Positions 43,594 to 51,529 of a stretch of 64,000 bases of DNA are shown here, one piece after another. Position numbers and translations under genes: made by a program. This DNA comes from Lachnospiraceae bacterium (GTDB lineage Bacteria; Bacillota; Clostridia; Lachnospirales; Lachnospiraceae), in assembly GCA_014804425.1 (NCBI GenBank), contig JAAUZV010000021.1, positions 1 through 64,000 of the forward strand. The letters run 5' to 3'. Within the stretch, counting starts at the first letter, position 1; each line of letters starts with the position of its first letter. The notes beneath the pieces were generated by a model. The model had not been told where the DNA came from, did no database searches, and saw nothing but the letters and a program-made list of their open reading frames with translations.

Positions 43594-45405
43594 ATGCCGG
43601 GACCGATGATGGGAGGACGGGGAAGAAGAAACCCGACCGCAAAAGCAAAGGATTTTAAGGGAACCATTAAAAAGATCATCAAATATCTGGGCGGATACAA
43701 GATCGGCGTGATCGCGGTCATGATCTGTGCGAGCTTAAGTGCCGTATTTAATATTGCAAGCCCGAAAATATTAGGGAAGGCGACAACTTCCTTATCCGAA
43801 GGACTGATGGGAAAGATTACGGGAACGGGAGGAATTGATTTTTCCTATATCGGGAAAATATTGATCTGGGTTTTGTGTCTGTATGTGGTAAGTTGTGTCT
43901 TTAATCTGATTCAGGGACTGACGATGTCTACCATAACCCAAAAGCTTTGTTACAAGCTCCGCAAAGAACTTACGGAAAAAATCAACCGTATGCCGATGAA
44001 GTATTTTGAAAGCAGGACGAACGGAGAAGTGCTTTCACGCATCACCAATGATGTGGATACGTTCGGAAACGGCTTCAATCAAAGTGTAACGCAGTTGATC
44101 ACATCCTTAACTACCATGATCGGGGTTGTGGTCATGATGCTGACGATCAGCCCGCTCATGACGTTGATCACACTTTTGATTTTTCCGGTAAGTATGGTTT
44201 TTATCAGCTTTGTAATGAAGAAATCACAGAAATATTTTAAGCAGCAGCAGGAATATCTGGGACATATCAACGGTCAGGTTGAGGAAAATTATTCGGGGCA
44301 TCTGGTAGTAAAAGCCTTTGGAAAAGAAAAAGATGTGATCGAGGAGTTTGACCGTACCAATCATGTTCTTTTTGAATCGGCATGGAAGTCGCAGTTTTTG
44401 TCAGGACTCATGATGCCCGTCATGCAGTTTGTCGGGAATTTAGGATATGTGGGTGTGGCAATTTCCGGCGCATTTCTGGCGATCAGGGGAGCGATTGAGA
44501 TCGGGGATATTCAGGCATTCATTGTTTATGTAAAGAATTTCACCCAGCCGATGCAGCAGCTGGCACAGGTTACCAATATGATGCAGTCCATGGTTGCGGC
44601 GGCAGAGCGGGTATTTGAGCTTTTGGAGGAAGAAGAGGAAGACCAGACGACACAGAATGCGGTATCCATCGATCAGGTAAAGGGTATCGTAGACTTTAAG
44701 CACGTGCAATTTGGATACAATGAAGACCAGATTATCATCAAAGACTTTAATGCGCATGTCCATCAGGGACAGCAGATTGCGATTGTCGGACCGACCGGAG
44801 CCGGAAAGACCACCATGGTAAAGCTTCTGATGCGGTTCTATGATGTAAACAGCGGCGCGATCGAACTGGACGGACATAATCTGAAAGAATACAACCGCAA
44901 TGAACTGCGGAACGCGTTTGGCATGGTTCTTCAGGATACATGGCTGTTTAAGGGAAGTGTGATGGATAATATCCGATATGGAAGGCTGGACGCCACGGAT
45001 GAGGAAGTGATCGCGGCAGCGAAGTCGGCCCATGCGGATCATTTTATCAGAACGCTTCCGGGCGGATATGACTTTGAACTGAATGAAGATGCAACGAACG
45101 TATCGGCAGGACAAAGGCAGCTTCTTACGATCGCCAGAGCGATCTTGGCGGATAATCCGGTGCTTATTTTGGATGAGGCGACCTCGTCGGTAGATACCAG
45201 AACGGAGCACAGAATTCAAAAGGCAATGGATAATCTGATGGAGGGAAGGACCAGCTTCGTCATTGCACACAGGTTAAGTACAATCCGTAATGCAGACCTG
45301 ATCCTCGTTATGAAAGACGGCGATATCATTGAACAGGGAAATCACGAGGAGCTGATGGAAAAGAATGGATTTTATGCGGATCTGTATAACGCGCAGTTTG
45401 CTTAA
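43594..45405 (+). CDS. Heterodimeric ABC exporter subunit, canonical ATP site
   Basis: 603 residues. Gly/Arg-rich N terminus (MPGPMMGGRGRRNPTAKAK), six spans, then the ATPase domain with Walker A GPTGAGKTT, signature VSAGQRQLL, Walker B VLILDEATSSVD with catalytic Glu, and switch IAHRLS. It starts directly after the stop of its partner, with AAAGGAGGAG in the partner's last codons. It is the hydrolysing half of the exporter. Related family pairs are multidrug or lipid exporters; substrate not known. Confidence 0.92.
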   Translation: MPGPMMGGRGRRNPTAKAKDFKGTIKKIIKYLGGYKIGVIAVMICASLSAVFNIASPKILGKATTSLSEGLMGKITGTGGIDFSYIGKILIWVLCLYVVSCVFNLIQGLTMSTITQKLCYKLRKELTEKINRMPMKYFESRTNGEVLSRITNDVDTFGNGFNQSVTQLITSLTTMIGVVVMMLTISPLMTLITLLIFPVSMVFISFVMKKSQKYFKQQQEYLGHINGQVEENYSGHLVVKAFGKEKDVIEEFDRTNHVLFESAWKSQFLSGLMMPVMQFVGNLGYVGVAISGAFLAIRGAIEIGDIQAFIVYVKNFTQPMQQLAQVTNMMQSMVAAAERVFELLEEEEEDQTTQNAVSIDQVKGIVDFKHVQFGYNEDQIIIKDFNAHVHQGQQIAIVGPTGAGKTTMVKLLMRFYDVNSGAIELDGHNLKEYNRNELRNAFGMVLQDTWLFKGSVMDNIRYGRLDATDEEVIAAAKSAHADHFIRTLPGGYDFELNEDATNVSAGQRQLLTIARAILADNPVLILDEATSSVDTRTEHRIQKAMDNLMEGRTSFVIAHRLSTIRNADLILVMKDGDIIEQGNHEELMEKNGFYADLYNAQFA

Positions 45406-45422
45406 AAGTGTGGAGGTAATTT

Positions 45423-46022
45423 ATGAAGTATAGATATGTGGTGATTGAACGCGAATACGGGAGCGGCGGTACCGGGATCGGACAGCTGCTCTCCGAAAAG
45501 ACCGGGATCCCCTGTTACGGAAGCGAGATCTTAAAAGGGGTTTCTGAGAAGCTTAAGATTCCTGTTTCGGATATCGAACAGTATGAGGAGAACACGACCA
45601 ACAGTTTTCTTTATTCTATTTATGCTTTCAGTAAAATCGGGGACCAATCGGCAAATTTACTGTCAGGGGAGAACCAAATTTTCATGGAAGAGCAAAAACT
45701 GATCAAGGAGTATGCGATGCAGGGAGCGGCCATATTCGTGGGAAGATGCGCGGCATGCGCATTGGAAAACAAAGAGGTATTGACCGTATTTATCCATGCA
45801 GACCGGAAAAACAGAAAGCGCCGTGCCATAGAAGAATACGGAATACCCGAGAAAATGGCGGACAGCGTTGTGGCAAAATATGACAGGAAGAGAAAAAATT
45901 TTTATTCTGTGAACACCGGAAACAAGTGGAATGATTGGAATAATTATGATATAGTATTAGACAGCGGCCGGTTAGGCGGGGAAGGGTGCGCGAATATCAT
46001 TAGGGCAGCACTGGAAGGATAA
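45423..46022 (+). CDS. Cytidylate kinase-like family protein
   Basis: 199 residues. P-loop kinase of the cytidylate-kinase-like family: YVVIEREYGSGGTGIGQLLS holds a glycine-rich P-loop in the form GSGGTGIG, and AAIFVGRCAACALEN and FIHADRKNRKRRAIEEYG correspond to the nucleoside-binding and LID regions. These proteins are common in Clostridia, are not the housekeeping Cmk, and have no settled substrate. GGAGG precedes the start; 17 bases after the exporter gene, so it is probably in the same operon. Confidence 0.82.
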   Translation: MKYRYVVIEREYGSGGTGIGQLLSEKTGIPCYGSEILKGVSEKLKIPVSDIEQYEENTTNSFLYSIYAFSKIGDQSANLLSGENQIFMEEQKLIKEYAMQGAAIFVGRCAACALENKEVLTVFIHADRKNRKRRAIEEYGIPEKMADSVVAKYDRKRKNFYSVNTGNKWNDWNNYDIVLDSGRLGGEGCANIIRAALEG

Positions 46023-46043
46023 AACGGGTAAGGATGAGGTGTC

Positions 46044-46661
46044 ATGATGAAATCCAATCTGACAACATTGTGCTATATTGAGCGGGGAGACGAATACCTG
46101 ATGCTCCACCGCATCAAGAAAGAGAATGATGTCAACCATGATAAATGGATCGGTGTGGGCGGACATTTTGAGGCGGGCGAAAGCCCCGAGGAATGTCTGC
46201 TCAGGGAAGTTTACGAGGAGACGGGACTGACGCTTACAAAGTGGCGGTTTTGCGGCATCGTGACATTCTGTTTTACGCCGGACGATACCGATGCCCAAGA
46301 CGGCGATACCGATGCCCAAGACGGCGATACCGATGCCCAAGACGGCGATACCGATGCCCAAGACGGCGGTACCGATGCCCAGGACGGCGCTGCGGATGCC
46401 GTACCGCCCATCTGCGAATACATGCACCTGTACACGGCTTCTGCCTACGAGGGGACGCTTCAGGCCTGCGATGAGGGGGAGCTTGTGTGGGTAAAAAAGG
46501 ATGAGATGGAACGTCTTCCAATCTGGGAGGGCGACCGCATCTTTTTGCGCCTGCTGCGAGAGCAAAGTCCATTTTTTTCATTGAAGCTGAGTTACCTCGG
46601 GGATCGGCTTACGGAGGCAGTTTTAGACGGAGAGCGGATGATACTTCCGATTCAGAGATAG
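46044..46661 (+). CDS. Nudix hydrolase with an internal acidic repeat
   Basis: 205 residues. N terminus TTLCYIERGDEYLMLHRIKK and the Nudix box GHFEAGESPEECLLREVYEE (residues about 38-57, continuing TGL) match the 8-oxo-dGTP/ADP-ribose type hydrolases. Residues 81-119 are a five-fold repeat of DTDAQDG that is not part of the fold and would form an acidic surface loop between two strands. Relatives without it are about 160 residues long. It lies 22 bases after the kinase-like gene and 14 before the GGDEF gene. The substrate is a nucleoside diphosphate derivative of unknown kind. Confidence 0.88.
   Translation: MMKSNLTTLCYIERGDEYLMLHRIKKENDVNHDKWIGVGGHFEAGESPEECLLREVYEETGLTLTKWRFCGIVTFCFTPDDTDAQDGDTDAQDGDTDAQDGDTDAQDGGTDAQDGAADAVPPICEYMHLYTASAYEGTLQACDEGELVWVKKDEMERLPIWEGDRIFLRLLREQSPFFSLKLSYLGDRLTEAVLDGERMILPIQR
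46284..46400 (+). repeat. 21-bp tandem repeat inside the Nudix gene
   Basis: Four identical copies of a 21-base unit (GATACCGATGCCCAAGACGG plus C) at 46284-46367, a fifth with two changes at 46368-46388, and a partial sixth to 46400. Each copy encodes DTDAQDG. Because the unit is a multiple of three, copy number changes keep the frame. Confidence 0.97.
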
Positions 46662-46674
46662 GGGGGAACCTGAT

Positions 46675-48675
46675 ATGAGCAGGGAACAGTCAGAGCAGCA
46701 GAATGGGGAAAGACGTCTGAATATCGGTCTGGTTGTTGCAAATGTGGAGGATGATTTTTCCAATAAAATCTGTAAAGGCGCCATGCGCGCGGCGGAAACG
46801 GCGGATGTGAATTTGTTTATATTTCCTGCAAAATATTTAGATCACAGGGAGGACGAGCTTGCGGATACAAAACAGGCTTACGAATATCAATACAATGCAC
46901 TGATCGATTTTGCGAATGCCGCTACCCTTGACATGGTCCTGATCTGCATAAGCAGCATCGGCTATCTTTCCAGCAAGGAGCGTTGTGACGAGGTGCTGTC
47001 CCGCTTTAAAGGAATACCGCTCATGCTGCTCGCATCGGCGAAAGAAGGACATTCGTCCATTGTGTATGATAACCGTGCAGGACTTTCGAATGCGGTGCGT
47101 TACCTGATCCGGGATAAAAAGAAAACGCGCATCGGTATGTTGGCCGGAAGCCGGGATAATATGGACGCGAACGAGCGGCTTGAAGTTTATAAAACCGTGC
47201 TTGAGGAAGAGGGAATCGGAGTTGATGAGCGGCTGATCTGTTATACGAATTACTCCTCCGCCTGTGAGGATACGGTCGAAGCATTCCTGATCGAAAATCC
47301 GGACGTCGAGGCGCTTGTCTGTGCCAATGATTCGGTCGCACAGGCCGCATATAAGGTCTTGAAACGTGGGGATCGGGTGATCGGACAGGATGTTTTAGTG
47401 ACGGGGTTTGACGATATTGACGAGGCGATCCGCATGACTCCGCAGCTTGCGACCGTGCGCGCGGATGCGGAGCTGCTTGGACACCGGGCGGTCATGGAGG
47501 CGCAGCAGATGCTGTGCGGACAACCGCGGGGCGAGGCAGTGCACCCGAAAAATGTTACCGTTAAAACAGATTTTATTTTAAGGGAATCCGCAAGCGGTCA
47601 GATGGAGTTAGACAATATTAACCGGGAATATCTGGAGGAATATCGTCAGAGACTGAAAATGATGTTGGATATGAACCACAGCCTGAACATCGTCAATCGC
47701 GATACGCTGATGTTCGGCGCGGATAACGTGCGCGATTATACCAAGATCCTTGATGTGTTCAATGTGTCCGTCATTCATGATTATTATTTGTACTTATTCA
47801 AAGCGCCGCGCACCTATCTTCCAGGAAAACGATTCAAAAGGCCCGAGGAGATTTATCTGCGCGCGTACCGTAACGGTGATGAGGTAAAGGAGCTGCCGCG
47901 TGTAGACCAGCGCATGAAATTCGAGCAGATGTATGAGAATCCCTATCTGCAGAAGGAGCGCAAAACCTATATTCTGATCGACATTTATTCGCGTGAACAG
48001 CAGTACGGCGTTTTGATGTGTGACCTGCCATATGAATACCTGCATTATTTGGAGGCGCTGTGCTATCAGGTCAGCATTGCGGTCAAGATGAAGGAATTGT
48101 TTTCCGTGCAGGAGGGTCTGCTTGCGGAAAAGGAGGACATGCTGCGCAAGCTGGAGCAGGAAAATCTCGCGCTGGACAATATTTCCAATAAGGATGAGCT
48201 GACGGGGATCTGTAATCGCAGGGGATTTTTCACAAAGGCGGAAAAAATGCTTGTGCAGAAAGAATTCTTCGGAAAGCGTGTGGCGGCGGTTTATGCTGAT
48301 TTAAATTACTTAAAACAGATCAACGACAGATTCGGGCATGAGGAAGGCGATTTTTCCTTAAAAAGCTGCGCGGCGGCATTGGAGTCGGCGCTCTCAAGCC
48401 GCGGTGTCGTCGGACGGATCGGCGGAGACGAGTTTGCCGGGCTGCTTGTGCTTGAGAAGAATGAGGAGGCGGAGGAAATCCGGGTGCGCATGAAGGCGTA
48501 CTTAAATGAGGTCAACGAAAGTGCGGGAAAGCGTTATCCGATCATGGCCTCCCTCGGCATCATGGAACAGCAGATCACCGGAGAACTTCAGTTAAAGGAA
48601 TTGTTGGAGCAGGCAGATGATCTTTTATACGAGGAAAAAAAGAAAAAAGGACCTTTTATTGTGCGGGAGGATTAA
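46675..48675 (+). CDS. Soluble diguanylate cyclase with LacI-type sugar-binding-like sensor domain
   Basis: 666 residues, no membrane span or signal peptide. Residues 15-305 have the periplasmic-binding/LacI fold: LNIGLVVANVEDDFSNKICK, YDNRAGLSNAVRYLI, VEALVCANDSVAQAAYKVLK, VTGFDDIDEAIRM. No helix-turn-helix precedes it. A middle region (about 310-490) looks GAF-like. A coiled linker and a GGDEF domain follow, with IGGDEFAGLL intact, so c-di-GMP synthesis is expected; there is no RxxD inhibition site. A cytoplasmic ligand, perhaps a sugar, would control the cyclase. GGGGGGAA precedes the start. Confidence 0.9.
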   Translation: MSREQSEQQNGERRLNIGLVVANVEDDFSNKICKGAMRAAETADVNLFIFPAKYLDHREDELADTKQAYEYQYNALIDFANAATLDMVLICISSIGYLSSKERCDEVLSRFKGIPLMLLASAKEGHSSIVYDNRAGLSNAVRYLIRDKKKTRIGMLAGSRDNMDANERLEVYKTVLEEEGIGVDERLICYTNYSSACEDTVEAFLIENPDVEALVCANDSVAQAAYKVLKRGDRVIGQDVLVTGFDDIDEAIRMTPQLATVRADAELLGHRAVMEAQQMLCGQPRGEAVHPKNVTVKTDFILRESASGQMELDNINREYLEEYRQRLKMMLDMNHSLNIVNRDTLMFGADNVRDYTKILDVFNVSVIHDYYLYLFKAPRTYLPGKRFKRPEEIYLRAYRNGDEVKELPRVDQRMKFEQMYENPYLQKERKTYILIDIYSREQQYGVLMCDLPYEYLHYLEALCYQVSIAVKMKELFSVQEGLLAEKEDMLRKLEQENLALDNISNKDELTGICNRRGFFTKAEKMLVQKEFFGKRVAAVYADLNYLKQINDRFGHEEGDFSLKSCAAALESALSSRGVVGRIGGDEFAGLLVLEKNEEAEEIRVRMKAYLNEVNESAGKRYPIMASLGIMEQQITGELQLKELLEQADDLLYEEKKKKGPFIVRED

Positions 48676-48735
48676 AGAAAGAATGGATGGACAAATAGGA
48701 AAAGATACGTGATGCATTTTTCTTCAAAATGATGC

Positions 48736-48764
48736 TTGACAGTATCCGGCAGATATGTTAGAGT
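48736..48764 (+). promoter_or_regulatory. Promoter of infC-rpmI-rplT
   Basis: TTGACA (48736-48741), 17 bases, TAGAGT (48759-48764). Transcription would start near 48771 and give a leader of about 230 bases before infC. Confidence 0.75.
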
Positions 48765-48770
48765 ATCTAA

Positions 48771-48949
48771 TTGTGTGAGGCAGCTCACACATCAGCAAGC
48801 AGAGTATCCACTCTCACCCTGTGGCAATGTGCTTAACAGGCGTTCATGATTTCTTTTTTATGCGGCAGAGACGGTGACGGTTCCGATGTTTACCGTGACG
48901 GCGTATGGGAGAGGCATGTCGGTGGATAGCGATGCTATCCGCCTTTTTT
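48771..48949 (+). promoter_or_regulatory. Structured infC leader with terminator (L20-leader type)
   Basis: The leader begins with a perfect hairpin TGTGTGAG (48772-48779), loop GCAG, CTCACACA (48784-48791) and contains an ACGGT/ACCGT pairing further on. It ends in an intrinsic terminator: GGTGGATAGC (48921-48930), loop GAT, GCTATCCGCC (48934-48943), six T. In Bacillus the same operon is attenuated by ribosomal protein L20 binding to such a leader, so feedback by the rplT product is the likely control here. Assignment rests on position and terminator, not on a covariance search. Confidence 0.7.
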
Positions 48950-48998
48950 ATGGGCGGGAATGCGCAAAAAACTGTTTCTTATGATGGAGGACAAAACA

Positions 48999-49505
48999 AT
49001 TAGCGAATTATTTATTAACGAACAGATTAGGGACAAAGAAGTACGAGTCATCGGAGTAAACGGCGAGCAGCTCGGTATCATGCCGTCGAGAGAGGCGCTT
49101 AAGCTTGCGGAAGAGGCGGAGCTTGACCTTGTGAAGATTGCGCCTACGGCGAAGCCGCCTGTTTGTAAAATCGTTGATTATGGAAAGTACCGTTATGAAC
49201 TGGCGAGGAAGGAAAAGGAAGCCAGAAAGAAACAGAAGATCGTTGAGATCAAGGAGATCAGACTGTCCCCGAATATTGATACGAATGACTTAAACACAAA
49301 GGTGAACGCGGCGAGAAAGTTTTTGGAAAAAGGCAATAAGGTAAAGGTAACGCTGCGTTTCCGCGGACGCGAGATGGCTCATATGAATACGACCAAGCAT
49401 ATTTTGGACGACTTTGCAGAGCGTCTTTCTGATATTGCGGTGGTGGATAAGCCTGCAAAGGTAGAGGGCCGCTCCATGGCAATGTTTTTAACTGAGAAGC
49501 GCTGA
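48999..49505 (+). CDS. infC: Translation initiation factor IF-3, AUU start
   Basis: 168 residues from an ATT start. IF3 binds the 30S subunit, checks start codons and prevents early 50S joining. FINEQIRDKEVRVIG, LVKIAPTAKPPVCKIVDYGK and the C-terminal RFRGREMAHMNT segment are diagnostic. The frame is open from ATG 48960, but the GGAGG at 48986-48990 lies after every upstream ATG and eight bases before ATT 48999, exactly where family members begin (ISELFINEQIR). AUU starts on infC are known in Escherichia coli and Geobacillus and give autocontrol, since IF3 rejects non-standard starts. Followed by rpmI and rplT. Confidence 0.93.
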   Translation: MSELFINEQIRDKEVRVIGVNGEQLGIMPSREALKLAEEAELDLVKIAPTAKPPVCKIVDYGKYRYELARKEKEARKKQKIVEIKEIRLSPNIDTNDLNTKVNAARKFLEKGNKVKVTLRFRGREMAHMNTTKHILDDFAERLSDIAVVDKPAKVEGRSMAMFLTEKR

Positions 49506-49554
49506 TCATCGTGCAAGGTTAAAATAGAGTAAGACAAATAGGAGGAAAAGTAAC

Positions 49555-49752
49555 ATGCCAAAAATGAAAACCAAAAAAGCGGCAGCAAAACGTTTTAAGC
49601 AGACCGGAACCGGGAAATTAAAGAGAAGCAAGGCTTACAAACAGCATATTTTAACTAAGAAATCTGCTAAGACCAAGAGAAACTTAAGAAAACCTGCTTT
49701 GACCGATTCTACTAATGTAAAGAATATGAAGAAGATCTTACCGTATTTATAA
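49555..49752 (+). CDS. rpmI: Ribosomal protein bL35
   Basis: 65 residues, highly basic: [20 protein letters not shown], then [20 protein letters not shown], ending KKILPYL. A 50S subunit protein of standard length. GGAGG lies upstream. It sits between infC and rplT as in nearly all bacteria and shares their transcript. Confidence 0.97.
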   Translation: MPKMKTKKAAAKRFKQTGTGKLKRSKAYKQHILTKKSAKTKRNLRKPALTDSTNVKNMKKILPYL

Positions 49753-49773
49753 GTCATAAGGAGGAAGAAGAAC

Positions 49774-50130
49774 ATGGCAAGAATTAAGGGCGGCATGAAC
49801 GCCAAGAAAAAACATAATAGAGTATTAAAGCTTGCAAAGGGATACAGAGGAGCGCGTTCCAAGCAGTATCGTGTTGCAAAGCAGTCTGTCATGAGAGCTC
49901 TGACAACTTCTTATGAAGGACGTAAGCAGAGAAAGCGTCAGTTCAGACGTCTGTGGATCGCGCGTATCAATGCGGCGGCAAGAATGAACGGCATCTCTTA
50001 CAGCAAAATGATGTTCGGCTTAAAGAAGGCCGGCGTTGACATGAACCGCAAGATGCTTGCAGAGCTGGCAGTCAATGATGCAAAGGGTTTTGCAACGCTT
50101 GCTGAGCTTGCAAAGGCAAATATCGAATAA
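49774..50130 (+). CDS. rplT: Ribosomal protein bL20
   Basis: 118 residues, standard length. [20 protein letters not shown], then [20 protein letters not shown] and [20 protein letters not shown] are diagnostic. L20 is needed for 50S assembly and in Firmicutes represses its own operon by binding the infC leader. GGAGG lies upstream. Last gene of the operon, followed by a hairpin. Confidence 0.97.
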   Translation: MARIKGGMNAKKKHNRVLKLAKGYRGARSKQYRVAKQSVMRALTTSYEGRKQRKRQFRRLWIARINAAARMNGISYSKMMFGLKKAGVDMNRKMLAELAVNDAKGFATLAELAKANIE

Positions 50131-50148
50131 TGATAAATAAGAAAGCAT

Positions 50149-50187
50149 AAAAACGGCTAGTCGCAATGTTCGGCTGTGCCGTTTTTT
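50149..50187 (+). terminator. Terminator of the infC operon
   Basis: AAAACGGC (50150-50157) pairs with GCCGTTTT (50178-50185) and the T run goes on to 50187; the 20-base loop is long. The stem can be extended past a mismatch by AGC/GCT. Confidence 0.6.
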
Positions 50188-50225
50188 GCTTTTATAGTTT
50201 CTATTGTCACAGAAGGAGGACTAAA

Positions 50226-51512
50226 ATGGGAAAAGAACAATACAGATTTGAAACCATGCAGTTACATGTCGGACAGGAGCAGCCGGACCCGGCGACGGAC
50301 GCAAGAGCCGTACCGATCTATCAGACTACTTCCTATGTTTTTCATGATTCCGCGCATGCGGAAGCGCGATTCGGGCTTGCGGACGCGGGCAATATCTACG
50401 GACGTCTGACAAATTCCACGCAGGAGGTTTTGGAAAAAAGGATCGCGGCGCTGGAGGGCGGCGTGGCGGCTTTGGCGCTTGCGAGCGGCGCGGCGGCGAT
50501 TACCTATACGATACAGGCGCTTGCGCAGGCGGGAGACCATATCGTATCGCAGAAGACGATCTATGGCGGCACCTATAACCTGCTTGCGCACACCCTGCCG
50601 CAGTACGGCATAGAGACGACCTTTGTGAATGTGCATGACTTAAACGAGGTCGAGGCGGCGATTCTGGAGAATACGAGAGCGATCTATTTGGAAACGCTCG
50701 GAAATCCGAACAGTGATATTCCCGATCTGGATGCGATCGCCGAGATTGCGCACAAACACGGGCTGCCCGTTGTGATCGACAATACGTTTGGTACGCCGTA
50801 CTTCATCCGTCCGATCGAGCATGGCGCAGACATCGTCGTACATTCCGCGACCAAGTTTATCGGCGGACATGGGACGTCTTTAGGCGGTATCATTGTAGAT
50901 TCCGGTAAGTTTGACTGGCGTGCGAGCGGCAAGTATGCGGCAATCGCGGAGCCGAACGAAAGCTATCACGGGGTTTCCTTTGTGGAGGCAGCAGGCGAGG
51001 CGGCGTTTGTGACCTATGTCCGTGCCATTCTGCTTCGTGATATGGGAGCGGCAATTTCTCCGTTTAACGCGTTTTTATTGCTTCAGGGCGTGGAGACACT
51101 GTCGCTTCGCTTAGAGCGTCACGCGGAGAATACCAAGAAGATCGTGACCTATTTGAGGCAGCATCCCAAGGTGGCGCGTGTCAATCATCCGTCCATTTCG
51201 GATCATCCTGATCATGCGTTGTATGAGCGGTATTTCCCGAACGGCGGCGCGTCCATCTTTACGTTTGATATTCAGGGCGGCAAGGAGGAAGCGCACCGCT
51301 TTATCGATCATCTGAAAATATTCTCCCTGCTTGCGAATGTGGCGGATGTCAAGAGCCTTGTCATTCATCCGGCGACCACGACGCACGCGCAGCTTTCCGA
51401 ACAGGAGCTTGCTGAGCAGAATATTTATCAGAGTACGATCCGCCTCTCCATCGGCACGGAGCATATCGACGATCTGATCGCGGATATGGAGCAGGCGTTT
51501 GCGGCAGTATGA
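50226..51512 (+). CDS. metY: O-acetylhomoserine sulfhydrylase (Cys/Met metabolism PLP enzyme)
   Basis: 428 residues. A PLP enzyme of the Cys/Met family; length and the opening FETMQLHVGQEQPDPATDAR with PIYQTTSYVF indicate the O-acetylhomoserine aminocarboxypropyltransferase (MetY) branch, which makes homocysteine from O-acetylhomoserine and sulfide. YETLGNPNS-like LETLGNPNSDIPD, IDNTFGTPY and the PLP Lys in VVHSATKFIGGHG are present. GGAGG precedes the ATG at 50226; the open frame 20 codons earlier falls in the upstream terminator. Methionine gamma-lyase is the alternative. argJ follows. Confidence 0.9.
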   Translation: MGKEQYRFETMQLHVGQEQPDPATDARAVPIYQTTSYVFHDSAHAEARFGLADAGNIYGRLTNSTQEVLEKRIAALEGGVAALALASGAAAITYTIQALAQAGDHIVSQKTIYGGTYNLLAHTLPQYGIETTFVNVHDLNEVEAAILENTRAIYLETLGNPNSDIPDLDAIAEIAHKHGLPVVIDNTFGTPYFIRPIEHGADIVVHSATKFIGGHGTSLGGIIVDSGKFDWRASGKYAAIAEPNESYHGVSFVEAAGEAAFVTYVRAILLRDMGAAISPFNAFLLLQGVETLSLRLERHAENTKKIVTYLRQHPKVARVNHPSISDHPDHALYERYFPNGGASIFTFDIQGGKEEAHRFIDHLKIFSLLANVADVKSLVIHPATTTHAQLSEQELAEQNIYQSTIRLSIGTEHIDDLIADMEQAFAAV

Positions 51513-51529
51513 TGAACGGAGATAAGGTT

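Noticed and set aside
46284..46400. CRISPR-like array
   Set aside because: The units are contiguous without spacers and lie in frame in a coding sequence; no cas genes are present.
46211..46581. Open frames on both strands through the Nudix repeat
   Set aside because: The repeat unit has no stop in several frames, so all stay open by chance; only the plus-strand frame continues a Nudix domain.
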